Source: Denitrificimonas halotolerans (GTDB taxonomy: Bacteria; Pseudomonadota; Gammaproteobacteria; Pseudomonadales; Pseudomonadaceae). Taken from it: a stretch of 64,000 nt of DNA. Below the pieces are notes generated by a model. It saw nothing but the letters and a program-made list of their open reading frames with translations, had not been told where the DNA came from and made no database searches. Positions 8,704 through 17,954 of this stretch are shown here, piece by piece. The stretch is taken from positions 1 through 64,000 of the forward strand of contig NZ_JAXIVU010000010.1 in NCBI RefSeq assembly GCF_034259425.1, written 5' to 3'. The position numbers and the translations under genes were made by a program. The stretch's first letter is position 1. Every line of letters starts with the position of its first letter.

Positions 8704-10359
8704 TTAAGCTGAAGCCAGAGCACGGTTTAATGCGCTGAAAACCGCACGCACACTAGCAGTTGTGATATTGCTGTCGATACCTACACCGAAAACTGGGCGT
8801 TGCTCTGGCAAGCGCAGTTCAATGTATGCAGCGGACTTTGCATCACTGCCACTGCCGATGGCATGTTGATTAAAATCCATAATTTCTGCAGCAACTGGAA
8901 GGCTGGCGATCAAGGCTTCCAATGGGCCATTACCCTCACCTGTCCAAGTTTGGGGGTTGCCCTCAATATGTACTTCAGTGGTTAAAAAGCAGCTGTTACG
9001 GTCTTCTTGTACACGATGTTTGTGCAGCGTGTAAGGAGTGGCGGACTGCAGATACTCTTTTTCGAGTAAGTTATAAATTTTTTCTGCACTGACTTCTAGG
9101 CCAGAGCGGTCTGTTTCAGCTTTAATCACTTGGCTGAACTCAATTTGCATGCGGCGTGGTAACTGCAGGCCGTATTCTTGCTCCAGTAAATAGGTAACTC
9201 CGCCTTTGCCAGACTGACTGTTTACGCGAATCACAGCTTCATAGTCACGGCCGATATCGGCTGGATCAATGGGTAGATAAGGAACCTCCCAAATATCGCC
9301 GGGCTTGTGCTGAGCAAAGCCTTTGCGAATTGCATCTTGGTGAGAGCCTGAGAATGCAGTGTGCACCAAGTCGCCTGCATAAGGGTGGCGAGGATGTACA
9401 GGCAGTTGGTTGCACTCTTCAACAACTTTACGTACTGCATCGATATCAGAGAAGTCCAGCTGTGGATCTATTCCTTGGGTGTATAGATTAAGTGCCAAGG
9501 TCACTAAGTCAACGTTTCCAGTACGCTCACCATTGCCAAATAAACAACCTTCTACGCGGTCAGCACCAGCCAGTATCCCGAGCTCACTAGCTGCTACACC
9601 TGTGCCTCGGTCATTATGTGTGTGTAAGCTAATGATTACATTTTCACGGTGATTGATATGGCGAGCAAAGTATTCAATTTGGTCGGCATATACATTGGGC
9701 ATGGTTACTTCTACGGTTGCAGGTAAGTTTAAAATAACCTTATTTTCGGCAGAGGGTTGCCATACGTCTAACACGGCATTACAGACCTCAACCGCAAAAG
9801 GCGTTTCTGTGGCGCTAAAAGTTTCTGGTGAGTACTGGAAGGTCCACTGGGTTTCCGGCTGTTGGGCAGCATATTTTTTAAACAACTGTGCAGCATGTAT
9901 AGCAATGGCTTTAACGCCTGCTTTATCTTGATTGAAGACGATGCGGCGGAATGCAGGGGATACAGCATTGTACATATGCACAATTGCTTTAGGTGCGCCC
10001 TTTAGAGATTCAAAAGTGCGAGCAATTAGGTCTTCACGTGCTTGAGTTAAGACTTGGATGGTGGTGTCTTGAGGAATGTGACCCTCTTCAATCAGTAAGC
10101 GCACAAAATCAAAATCAGTTTGTGAGGCAGAGGGGAAAGCCACCTCAATTTCTTTAACGCCAACGTCCACTAGCGTTTTAAAGAAGCGCAATTTTTTTTC
10201 TGGGCTCATGGGCTCAATCAGCGATTGATTACCATCGCGTAAATCTGAGCTGCACCAAATCGGTGCTCGAGTAATGCTGTTGTTGGGCCAGGTGCGGTCG
10301 GGTAAGTGCAGTACAGGGTGTGCGCGATATTTTGCGGAAGGTTTTTTCAGCATCGACAT
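8704..10359 (-). CDS. leuA: 2-isopropylmalate synthase
   Basis: First committed step of leucine synthesis: acetyl-CoA plus 2-ketoisovalerate to 2-isopropylmalate. The 551-aa protein is of the longer LeuA form found in pseudomonads. The HMGL-like TIM barrel carries CSSDLRDGNQSL near residue 37 and the metal-binding HTHNDRGTG motif near residue 245. The C-terminal LeuA dimer/allosteric domain (about 430-545) is present, so leucine feedback inhibition is expected. Start MSMLKKPSAKYR is the family start and has AAGGA eight bases upstream. It stands alone, apart from leuBCD; no leader-peptide attenuator is obvious in the upstream 317 bases. Confidence 0.96.
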   Translation of the reverse strand: MSMLKKPSAKYRAHPVLHLPDRTWPNNSITRAPIWCSSDLRDGNQSLIEPMSPEKKLRFFKTLVDVGVKEIEVAFPSASQTDFDFVRLLIEEGHIPQDTTIQVLTQAREDLIARTFESLKGAPKAIVHMYNAVSPAFRRIVFNQDKAGVKAIAIHAAQLFKKYAAQQPETQWTFQYSPETFSATETPFAVEVCNAVLDVWQPSAENKVILNLPATVEVTMPNVYADQIEYFARHINHRENVIISLHTHNDRGTGVAASELGILAGADRVEGCLFGNGERTGNVDLVTLALNLYTQGIDPQLDFSDIDAVRKVVEECNQLPVHPRHPYAGDLVHTAFSGSHQDAIRKGFAQHKPGDIWEVPYLPIDPADIGRDYEAVIRVNSQSGKGGVTYLLEQEYGLQLPRRMQIEFSQVIKAETDRSGLEVSAEKIYNLLEKEYLQSATPYTLHKHRVQEDRNSCFLTTEVHIEGNPQTWTGEGNGPLEALIASLPVAAEIMDFNQHAIGSGSDAKSAAYIELRLPEQRPVFGVGIDSNITTASVRAVFSALNRALASA

Positions 10360-10676
10360 GAATGGGGTCCTTAAATGTTAGCAGCAGTGAAGCATGGTGA
10401 GGTGCGCAGCAAGTTAACGCTGTAGACCGTAGATATAAGGGTAAAACTACATTTGTGTGGTTTTTATTGCAAGCAATGATGATTAAATGGTGTTAATCAC
10501 TTTTTTTATTGTTTTTAAGGGTTGATTATTCTGATTTTTTTAAAATATTAGTTATTTTTTGTTGAGCGATGTTTCTGTGCGACAGTCTGTCACGATGCTG
10601 AGAGCAGAAAAAGTGCGATGATTTGACTTTGATTTTAATGCGTTGGATTAGGGTTCTGTAATAGAAGGGAGTATCT
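10360..10676. other. Intergenic, leuA to DUF2946 gene
   Basis: A 317-base AT-rich gap between divergent genes. A weak inverted repeat (aaaactac ... gtggtttt, 10442-10463) lies upstream of leuA. I see no leader peptide with a run of Leu codons and no convincing short gene. Confidence 0.35.
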
Positions 10677-11120
10677 GTGGTAAAACAAAATCCTAATAAT
10701 GCTTGGGCGGTTTGGTTGGGCTTTTTTGCCATGCTGCTGATCCATATAGGGCCACTTATCAGCGGTATCCAAGCTTTACAGCAAGAATATGACTCTTTTG
10801 TTATGTCTACAGAGTCTAAACAGACAGCTGATGCTCAGCATCTAGGCGAGTATGAGTCTGTACACAGCTTGGATTATCATGCTTTTATGGGGCATAGGTC
10901 TGCTCTGGAGGGGGTGCCACAGTGGATAAGGGACTTAGAAATGTGCGGTTATTGCGATTTGTTAACCGTCAACCCTCTGTTGAGTTTAGTATTCTTGTGC
11001 ATGTTGGCTATACCGCCAGTGATGCATTGGTCAACAGCCTTGCCAAGGTTTGTTCGAATACAAGCTGCTGCTCATAGCTTGCATTATTCTCGTGCACCAC
11101 CTATTGCGTTATTCAATTGA
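10677..11120 (+). CDS. DUF2946 family membrane protein (copper-receptor neighbour)
   Basis: Small protein of unknown biochemical role, 147 aa. It starts with a membrane helix (WLGFFAMLLIHIGPLISG, residues 13-30), has the family signature MCGYCDLL (residues 97-104) and a second hydrophobic segment at about 108-126. The cysteine pair and conserved His suggest metal handling, but that is inference. The start is GTG at 10677 with GAAGGGA upstream. It lies 55 bases before oprC in the same direction. DUF2946 genes are commonly found beside TonB-dependent copper receptors, which supports the assignment and a role in copper homeostasis. Confidence 0.75.
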   Translation: MVKQNPNNAWAVWLGFFAMLLIHIGPLISGIQALQQEYDSFVMSTESKQTADAQHLGEYESVHSLDYHAFMGHRSALEGVPQWIRDLEMCGYCDLLTVNPLLSLVFLCMLAIPPVMHWSTALPRFVRIQAAAHSLHYSRAPPIALFN

Positions 11121-11175
11121 AAACAGTTGGTTCTAATGGGCCGTAACTTTATTGAAATGAATAACGGATAGTTCT

Positions 11176-13293
11176 ATGTCAAGACAGACAACTCAAAGCG
11201 TGCGTCCAACTCAGTGCTTTAAATTAACATCTTTAACACAAGGTCTTATTTGGGCTCATGCCGCATTACTGGGTTGCGTGATCACGGTATCAGCACAGGC
11301 TGATGAATTGCAGTTAACACCTATGGTGATTACAGGTGTAGCGCAACAATCTCCTATTAAGGTGGTAACAGATCCGCGTATTCCTCGTCAGCCTGTACCT
11401 GCTAGTGATGGTGCCGACTATTTAAAAACAATTCCTGGTTTCTCTGCGCTGCGCAGCGGTGGGGTTAACAGTGATCCGGTGTTTCGCGGTATGTTTGGTT
11501 CACGATTAAAATTGCTGACCAATGGCGGTGAGATGGTGGGTGCCTGCCCCAGCCGTATGGACTCGCCCAGCTCCTATATCAGCCCAGGCAGTTACGATGA
11601 GCTCACTGTTATTAAAGGACCGCAAACTGTGCAGTGGGGGGCAGGCAGTTCAGCGGCAACAGTACTGTTTGAGCGTGGCCCTGAGCAGTTTGATAAGCCG
11701 GATTATCGCTTAAACAGTAGTGTGCAGGTGGGTTCCAATCGGCGTTTCGACCGTAATATTGATGGTGCGATTGGCAGTCAAGAAGGTTATGTGCGGATAA
11801 TTGCCAATGCTTCCAAAGCCCACGACTACAACGACGGTGATGGTGATCGCGTGCCTTCCCGTTGGAATAAGTGGAACAGTGATTTTGTTGTGGGTTGGAC
11901 GCCAGGCGACAATACCTTATTAGAACTCACAGTGGGGCGTGGTGATGGTGAGTCCCGCTACGCTGGGCGTGGGATGGATGGCACGCAGTTTTTACGTGAG
12001 AGTGTGGCGCTGCGCTTTAAGCAGGAAAATCTTTCCGATACTTGGGCCAGCTTAGAAGCGCAGGTGTATTACAACTACGCCGACCATATTATGGACAACT
12101 ATAAGCTGCGTAGAACGGCTGCGGGCAAAATGCCAATGGCTACCCAAGTGGATACCCGCACTTTAGGGTGGCGCATTAAAAGCACTTGGCAGTGGAGTGA
12201 TTTTGAGCTGGTGACTGGGGTGGATGGCTTAACCAGTGAGCATAGGTTGCGTGCTCGTACTGGAGGTGCAGCTAATAAAATGGGACGCCCGCATTCAAAC
12301 ATGGTTAAAGATGCTGAGTTTAACCAGTGGGGTGTGTTTGGTGAATTGACTTGGTTATTGACTGACAATGAGCGTTTGATCAGTGGTCTGCGTGTGGATC
12401 GTCATAAAGTTGAAGATCACCGTGACTACCTTGCCATGCGACGCATGATTCCCACATGTCCAGAGTCGGCGAGCTGTACGCCTAACCCTACCGCCAATAA
12501 AAACAGAACAGAAACCTTACCGAGTGCCTTTGTGCGCTATGAAAACGATCTGCAAAGCATTCCTGCCACTGCTTATATTGGTCTAGGTCATGCTCAGCGC
12601 ATACCGGATTACTGGGAGTTGTTCTCTGCTGCAGGAGCTAACGGTAGCTGGACAGATACGCCAAGTGCTTTTGTATCAGCTAATCCAGAGAAAACCACCC
12701 AAGTGGACTTTGGAATTCAGTACCAGCAAGGTCCTGTTGAAGTGTGGGCATCTGCCTATGTGGGGCAAGTGCGTGATTATTTAATGTTCACTTATACAAA
12801 CAATGGCTCTCAGGTTGAGAATATTGATGCCCGCATTATGGGCGGTGAGCTGGGCGGTTCACATCGCTTTGCGCCGGGCTGGAAAGCTGATGCCAGCTTG
12901 GCGTATGCCTATGGTAAAAACAGTTCTGATGGTCGTGCTATGCCACAAATTCCACCGCTGGAAGCACGTTTTAGTATGAGTTATGAGCAGGGCGACTTCA
13001 GTAGCGCCGCTTTATGGCGTGTGGTTGCTGCGCAAAACCGTATCGATGAGGGGCGCGGTAATGTGGTAGGTAGAGACTTCGGGGGAAGCTCAGGTTTTGG
13101 CGTGTTCTCACTAAACACTGCTTACCGCTTGAGTCAAAACTGGAAAGTCAGTGCTGGCGTGGACAACCTGTTTGATAAAAAGTACAGCGAACATCTGAAT
13201 TTGGGTGGTAATGATGCGTTTGGCTTGTCAGCAGATACGCGAGTCAATGAAGTCGGCCGCACCTGGTGGGCGCGAGTTGATATGAAATTCTAA
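11176..13293 (+). CDS. oprC: TonB-dependent outer-membrane copper receptor
   Basis: Outer-membrane beta-barrel that takes up copper with TonB energy. It has 705 aa with a signal peptide ending near AQA-DELQL, then a plug domain (about 55-165) and the barrel, ending in the aromatic VDMKF terminus needed for assembly. The plug has GGEMVGACPSRMD (near residues 116-128), the CxxxM copper-binding site known from P. aeruginosa OprC, which separates it from siderophore receptors. The start ATG at 11176 follows ATAACGGATAGTTCT, a modest ribosome site. It probably shares transcription with the DUF2946 gene. A hairpin follows at 13302-13332. Confidence 0.92.
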   Translation: MSRQTTQSVRPTQCFKLTSLTQGLIWAHAALLGCVITVSAQADELQLTPMVITGVAQQSPIKVVTDPRIPRQPVPASDGADYLKTIPGFSALRSGGVNSDPVFRGMFGSRLKLLTNGGEMVGACPSRMDSPSSYISPGSYDELTVIKGPQTVQWGAGSSAATVLFERGPEQFDKPDYRLNSSVQVGSNRRFDRNIDGAIGSQEGYVRIIANASKAHDYNDGDGDRVPSRWNKWNSDFVVGWTPGDNTLLELTVGRGDGESRYAGRGMDGTQFLRESVALRFKQENLSDTWASLEAQVYYNYADHIMDNYKLRRTAAGKMPMATQVDTRTLGWRIKSTWQWSDFELVTGVDGLTSEHRLRARTGGAANKMGRPHSNMVKDAEFNQWGVFGELTWLLTDNERLISGLRVDRHKVEDHRDYLAMRRMIPTCPESASCTPNPTANKNRTETLPSAFVRYENDLQSIPATAYIGLGHAQRIPDYWELFSAAGANGSWTDTPSAFVSANPEKTTQVDFGIQYQQGPVEVWASAYVGQVRDYLMFTYTNNGSQVENIDARIMGGELGGSHRFAPGWKADASLAYAYGKNSSDGRAMPQIPPLEARFSMSYEQGDFSSAALWRVVAAQNRIDEGRGNVVGRDFGGSSGFGVFSLNTAYRLSQNWKVSAGVDNLFDKKYSEHLNLGGNDAFGLSADTRVNEVGRTWWARVDMKF

Positions 13294-13301
13294 TCTAATG
13301 G

Positions 13302-13332
13302 AAACGGTTCAGCGCATTGTTGCTGAGCCGTC
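13302..13332 (+). terminator. Hairpin after oprC
   Basis: ACGGTTCAGC, an eight-base loop, GCTGAGCCGT. The stem is strong but only a broken T-rich run follows (CTCGCGTTTT), so terminator efficiency is uncertain. Confidence 0.5.
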
Positions 13333-13419
13333 TCGCGTTTTGCGGTCGTTTAGGTGAGTTGTTTACTGCAATCAGTGCTGGGAGCGTTGCATTAGGATAA
13401 GCGTAGATATTTTTAACAG

Positions 13420-13453
13420 AAAAAACGGCACTAGCCATTGGCGAGTACCGTCT
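13420..13453 (-). terminator. Terminator of infA
   Basis: On the minus strand the hairpin ACGGTACTCGCC-aat-GGCTAGTGCCGT (two mismatched positions) is followed by six T. It lies 30 bases after the infA stop. Confidence 0.75.
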
Positions 13454-13484
13454 TGTAATAGCGGTTTAGCTATTGCTCTATGAA

Positions 13485-13703
13485 TCAGCGGGCGCGGTAA
13501 GTGATGCGGCCTTTGCTTAAATCATAAGGAGTGATTTCAACACGGACTTTATCACCGGTTAAAATGCGAATGTAGTTTTTACGCATTTTCCCAGAGATAT
13601 GTGCAGTTACGACGTGCCCATTCTCTAACTCCACACGGAACATGGTGTTAGGCAGGGTGTCAACGACAGTGCCTTCCATTTCGAAACTGTCTTCTTTCGA
13701 CAT
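13485..13703 (-). CDS. infA: Translation initiation factor IF-1
   Basis: S1/OB-fold factor that binds the 30S A site during initiation. At 72 aa it is exactly the standard length, with MSKEDSFEMEGTVVDTLPN at the start and ITPYDLSKGRITYR at the end. It lies downstream of aat-bpt on the same strand, as in Pseudomonas, but 154 bases away, so it probably has its own promoter. Its own terminator follows. Confidence 0.97.
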   Translation of the reverse strand: MSKEDSFEMEGTVVDTLPNTMFRVELENGHVVTAHISGKMRKNYIRILTGDKVRVEITPYDLSKGRITYRAR

Positions 13704-13857
13704 GCAGTATAACCCTCAAAATACAAATAAAAACCTGGCGCTTTCAGTGCGGCAGGCAAAAGTCGGTAGGTATTATGCCGTATTTCAGCAGAAAAGACCA
13801 AACCTGATCATGCAGATATCAATATAATTGCAAAATATCCGTTGTAGTGTATATAAA

Positions 13858-14559
13858 TTAAGCAATGAGCGCTTGCCAGTTCTGCTCAGTAAACCCCTCT
13901 AATGGCTGATATTGGGTTTTATAGTTCATCTTAGAGCAATCTTTGACCCAGTAACCGAGATAAAGGTGAGGTAGGTCTAGGCGTAAAGCTTCTTGGATTT
14001 GGAATAAAATACAAAAACGGCCTAGGCTGCGGCGCTGTTCATCAGGGCTAAAGAAGGTATACATAGCCGATAAACCCGATGGCAGCACATCAGTGACTGC
14101 TACAGCAAGCAATTTTTTGTCGAGTCGAAACTCGTAAAAGCGTACAAACTCGAAATCAGAGGTTAAAAAACTTTTAAATTGCTCGATGCTTGGTGGATAC
14201 ATATCACCATCAGCGTGACGGTGTTCAATATAGTGCTTATAAAGAGCGTAGTGCTCGTTGGTAAATTGGCTTTTAGTAATTGTTACGCTTAGGTCCTGAT
14301 TGCGGCGTAGAATCTTTTTTTGTGAAGAGCTGGGCTTGAATTGATGTACAGGAATGCGCACTGAAATACAAGCCGTGCAGGGGCCGCAGTGAGGGCGGTA
14401 GATACTGTCAGCGCTGCGGCGAAATCCTTGCTCTATGAGTTGGCTATACAGTTCGGCAGTGATCGGTTCTTCTGGGTCAATAAAGATAGAGCTCGCATTT
14501 AAACCTGATAAATAACTGCAAGGGTGCTCTTGCGTAAGGTAAAGTTGTAAGGATCTCAT
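13858..14559 (-). CDS. bpt: Aspartate/glutamate leucyltransferase (N-end rule)
   Basis: Transfers leucine from Leu-tRNA to proteins with N-terminal Asp or Glu, marking them for ClpS/ClpAP. The ATG at 14559 overlaps the aat stop (ATGA), and the protein from there (MRSLQLYLTQEHPCSYL) matches the usual start; an ATG at 14598 would add 13 residues inside aat. That gives 233 aa. The N-terminal Cys-containing domain (EHPCSYL; RPHCGPCTACISVRIP) and the C-terminal GNAT-like domain (LGYWVKDCSKMNYK) are intact. aat, bpt and infA follow each other as in P. aeruginosa; the usual neighbour clpA is not seen downstream. Confidence 0.93.
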   Translation of the reverse strand: MRSLQLYLTQEHPCSYLSGLNASSIFIDPEEPITAELYSQLIEQGFRRSADSIYRPHCGPCTACISVRIPVHQFKPSSSQKKILRRNQDLSVTITKSQFTNEHYALYKHYIEHRHADGDMYPPSIEQFKSFLTSDFEFVRFYEFRLDKKLLAVAVTDVLPSGLSAMYTFFSPDEQRRSLGRFCILFQIQEALRLDLPHLYLGYWVKDCSKMNYKTQYQPLEGFTEQNWQALIA

Positions 14560-15263
14560 TCTAAAATTGTGCTCGTAATAATCTCGGTAGAGGACCATTG
14601 CATACGGTTGGGTGACTCTATATAGCGAGCTAAATAATCAGCAAAGTCTATGCGAGCTATGTTTTCTGCACCAAGGCTCATTAGGTGTGCAGTTGGCATT
14701 TGGCAATCAATTAATACAAAGCCAGCGTTCTTAAGGGTTGTAATTAAGGAGGCAAAGCCTACTTTGGAGGCGTTACTGACATGACTAAACATGGATTCGC
14801 CAAAAAACAACTGGCCTATGGCAATGCCGTATAAGCCACCAACAAGTTGATTGGCTTGCCATACTTCTACGGAATGCGCATACCCTTGTTGGTGTAGTTC
14901 AGTATAGGCTGCCTGCATCGCTTCAGTAATCCAGGTGCCGTAATTATCGCGAGGTGCAGCGCAAGCACGGATTACTTCTGTAAAGTTGTAGTCAAAGGTC
15001 ACATGAAACTTATTACTGCGTAGTACTTTGCGCAAACTGCGGGATATATGCAGTTTATCTGGTAATAAGACTGTTCGAGGATCCGGTGACCACCAAAGCA
15101 AAGGTTGGCCCTCGGAGTACCAAGGAAAGCAGCCATGACGATAGGCTGCAATCAAACGTGAGCAGGATAGGTCGCCGCCACCGGCAAGCAAACCATTGGG
15201 TTCGCGTAATGCTGTGTGCAGGGGAGGGAAGTCAAGTGATGCACGATCAAGCCAAGTTAACAT
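14556..15263 (-). CDS. aat: Leucyl/phenylalanyl-tRNA-protein transferase
   Basis: Adds Leu or Phe to proteins with N-terminal Arg or Lys in the N-end rule pathway. The family start MLTWLDRASLDFPPL places the ATG at 15263; a start at 15305 would add 14 non-conserved residues. The 235-aa protein has GLLAGGGDLS, AYRHGCFPW, LLWWSPDPRTVL, the core VGGLYGIAIGQLFFGESMFS and LIDCQMPTAHLMSLGA. Its stop overlaps the bpt start by four bases. In P. aeruginosa a trxB gene lies between aat and ftsK; here that gap is 244 bases without a gene. Confidence 0.95.
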   Translation of the reverse strand: MLTWLDRASLDFPPLHTALREPNGLLAGGGDLSCSRLIAAYRHGCFPWYSEGQPLLWWSPDPRTVLLPDKLHISRSLRKVLRSNKFHVTFDYNFTEVIRACAAPRDNYGTWITEAMQAAYTELHQQGYAHSVEVWQANQLVGGLYGIAIGQLFFGESMFSHVSNASKVGFASLITTLKNAGFVLIDCQMPTAHLMSLGAENIARIDFADYLARYIESPNRMQWSSTEIITSTILE

Positions 15264-15507
15264 AAGGGACCTTAAAGCAAGTGTGAGGGTCGGTGAAAGC
15301 TGCAACCTTAGAATAATATAGGTGACAAATCAGTTCATAAGATAGGTTAAATGAATGAAAAAAACATCTATGGGTTCAATAGTCTTGGCTGGTAGCAGCT
15401 ATAGATGAAATGGCTAAACTAAATACGTACAATGACCTGTTGTTGAATACTTTTGTGATTATATTTTTGATGAGCCTTATTTTATTTAGGCCACTTAGGA
15501 TGCTTTT

Positions 15508-17883
15508 TTGAAGAATACAGCAAGCAAACCTGAACAATCCACGTGGAAGCAGCAGGCTCAGTTGCGCCTTAAAGAAGGCGGGCTGATCCTTTTAGCGGTG
15601 CTTTGTATTTATTTGTGGATGGCATTACTAACCTTTGATGCCAATGATCCTAGCTTTACTAACAGTATTGCGCCTAGTGATACGGTGGCTAATGCGGGGG
15701 GGGCTATTGGTGCTTGGATCGCTGACGTGCTATTTAGCCTGTTAGGTTATTTTGCTTGGCTTTTTCCTTTGGTTTTAATGCTGAAAACGGTCTTGGTTTT
15801 TCAAAACCGATATGAGCGTATGCATTGGAACGGTTGGTTGTTTGCCTTGCGTGCTTTTGGCTTTGTTTTTTTATTGTGTTCGGGAGCTGCACTAGCGCAC
15901 ATTCACTTCCCTGTCCCTGAGCTTGCTCCACAGAATTTTAATATTTTGGGTGAGGCGTTGGGGCAGGGTTTGGTTGGTGTGCTTAATGTGGAAGGCACAA
16001 CCTTATTGTTATTGGCTTGCTTCCTTTTTGGTTTAACGGTGTATGCCAATTTATCGTGGTTTAAAATTATGGATGGTATTGGTGAGATCACTTTGCGTGC
16101 CAGTGTTTGGGTTAAAGAGTGGTTGCAGAATACTTTGGGTGAAGTACAGGAGCGCAAGCAGGAAAAGCAACAGCTTTATGAGCAAAAGCATGAAGCTATA
16201 AGTAAGGCAGTGCCGCTCGAGGACGGTGTGGAACAGCAGCCAGTATCTAAAGTGATGGCTGATAAAAGTGTGAAAGCTGAGCGTCGAGAGCCCGTAGTGA
16301 GCGTGCCTGTAATTCCTCTTGCTGAAACAGTTGAGAGTAAACCGCAGTCGAGCAAGCAGGCCAAGGTTGTTGAAGGTGCCGCGAGTGCAGAGGTGCTTGA
16401 TACTTTGCCTGAATTTTCATTATTGGATAAGGCTGAAAAAGTTAAACCGAGCTATTCAGAAGAGTCGCTGCAAGAAATGTCACATTTGCTTGAAGCGAAG
16501 CTCAAAGAGTTTGGTGTGCAGGTAGAAGTGGAGTCGGTACATCCAGGGCCTGTAGTGACACGTTTTGAAATTCAGCTAGCTCCAGGTGTGAAGGTGAGTC
16601 GCATTACTAACCTAGCGAAAGATCTTGCGCGCTCTATGGCAATGATCAGTGTGCGCGTTGTAGAGGTGATTCCAGGGAAAACCACTGTGGGAATTGAAGT
16701 GCCCAATGAGGATCGTCAAATCGTGCGCTTTTCGGAAGTGATTGAAACTCCGGAGTTCACCGAAGCGAAGTCACCAGTGACCGTTGCCTTAGGGCACGAT
16801 ATTGGTGGTCAGCCAATCATTGCGGATTTGGCTAAAATGCCACACTTACTGGTTGCAGGTACCACAGGGTCGGGTAAGTCGGTAGGGGTCAATGCAATGA
16901 TTCTATCGATGTTGTTTAAGTCAACGCCGGAAGAGGCGAGATTGATTATGATTGACCCAAAAATGCTGGAGTTGTCGATCTATGAAGGTATTCCGCACTT
17001 ATTGTGTCCGGTCGTAACAGATATGAGTGAAGCGGCTAATGCATTACGTTGGTGTGTTGCTGAAATGGAGCGTCGCTATAAATTGATGTCAGCGATGGGG
17101 GTGCGTAATCTTGCCGGTTTTAATCGGAAAGTGAAAGAAGGTATCGAGGCGGGTGTACCATTAGAAGACCCACTATTTAAGCGTGAAAATATTGATGATG
17201 AAGTGCCGTTGTTAGACAAACTGCCAACGATTGTAGTGGTCGTGGATGAGTTTGCTGACATGATTATGGTGGTCGGTAAAAAAGTAGAAGAGCTGATTGC
17301 ACGTATTGCACAAAAAGCTCGAGCTGCCGGTATTCATTTGATTTTAGCGACTCAGCGTCCTTCGGTGGATGTCATTACGGGGTTGATTAAAGCTAATATC
17401 CCAACCCGTATTGCATTCCAAGTGTCCAGTAAAATTGATTCACGCACTGTTCTGGATCAGGGTGGAGCAGAACAGTTGTTAGGTCACGGTGATATGCTTT
17501 ACTTGCCGCCAGGAACCAGCTTACCGGTTCGTGTGCATGGTGCGTTTGTTTCTGATGATGAGGTGCATCGTGTGGTTGATGCTTGGAAGTTGCGCGGTGC
17601 ACCCGATTATATTGAGGATATTTTGGCTGGTGTTGAAGATTCCGGTAGTGGTTTTGATGGTGAGGGTGATAGTAGTAGTGAAGATGATCCTCTGTATGAT
17701 GAGGCGGTGAATTTTGTTACTGAATCGCGCCGCGCATCGATTTCCTCGGTGCAACGCAAATTTAGAGTGGGTTATAACCGAGCGGCACGAATGGTGGAAG
17801 CGATGGAAGCAGCGGGCGTAGTTTCGGCCGCAGGTCATAACGGGGCGCGAGAAGTGATAGCACCACCGCCCGTGCGTGATTAG
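15508..17883 (+). CDS. ftsK: DNA translocase FtsK
   Basis: Septal DNA pump that clears the closing division site and activates XerCD at dif. The 791-aa protein has four N-terminal membrane helices (within about 30-185), a charged linker (about 200-320), then the alpha/beta motor with Walker A GTTGSGKSVG and Walker B IVVVVDEFADM. The gamma winged-helix KOPS reader follows (about 730-785; ASISSVQRKFRVGYNRAARMV). The only in-frame start that fits is TTG at 15508 behind TTAGGA. An eight-G tract at 15696-15703 lies in the membrane domain, where slippage would break the frame. Confidence 0.95.
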   Translation: MKNTASKPEQSTWKQQAQLRLKEGGLILLAVLCIYLWMALLTFDANDPSFTNSIAPSDTVANAGGAIGAWIADVLFSLLGYFAWLFPLVLMLKTVLVFQNRYERMHWNGWLFALRAFGFVFLLCSGAALAHIHFPVPELAPQNFNILGEALGQGLVGVLNVEGTTLLLLACFLFGLTVYANLSWFKIMDGIGEITLRASVWVKEWLQNTLGEVQERKQEKQQLYEQKHEAISKAVPLEDGVEQQPVSKVMADKSVKAERREPVVSVPVIPLAETVESKPQSSKQAKVVEGAASAEVLDTLPEFSLLDKAEKVKPSYSEESLQEMSHLLEAKLKEFGVQVEVESVHPGPVVTRFEIQLAPGVKVSRITNLAKDLARSMAMISVRVVEVIPGKTTVGIEVPNEDRQIVRFSEVIETPEFTEAKSPVTVALGHDIGGQPIIADLAKMPHLLVAGTTGSGKSVGVNAMILSMLFKSTPEEARLIMIDPKMLELSIYEGIPHLLCPVVTDMSEAANALRWCVAEMERRYKLMSAMGVRNLAGFNRKVKEGIEAGVPLEDPLFKRENIDDEVPLLDKLPTIVVVVDEFADMIMVVGKKVEELIARIAQKARAAGIHLILATQRPSVDVITGLIKANIPTRIAFQVSSKIDSRTVLDQGGAEQLLGHGDMLYLPPGTSLPVRVHGAFVSDDEVHRVVDAWKLRGAPDYIEDILAGVEDSGSGFDGEGDSSSEDDPLYDEAVNFVTESRRASISSVQRKFRVGYNRAARMVEAMEAAGVVSAAGHNGAREVIAPPPVRD

Positions 17884-17954
17884 TTGAGAATGTTTTTGCG
17901 TTTCACTTGTCCAACTTAGGACCTATTTCGCAACTCAGATAAAAGAGATGAACG

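Noticed and set aside
10526..10732. 68-codon minus-strand open frame upstream of leuA
   Set aside because: It overlaps the start of the DUF2946 gene and has low-complexity Lys/Ile/Phe content; no ribosome site or homology is apparent.
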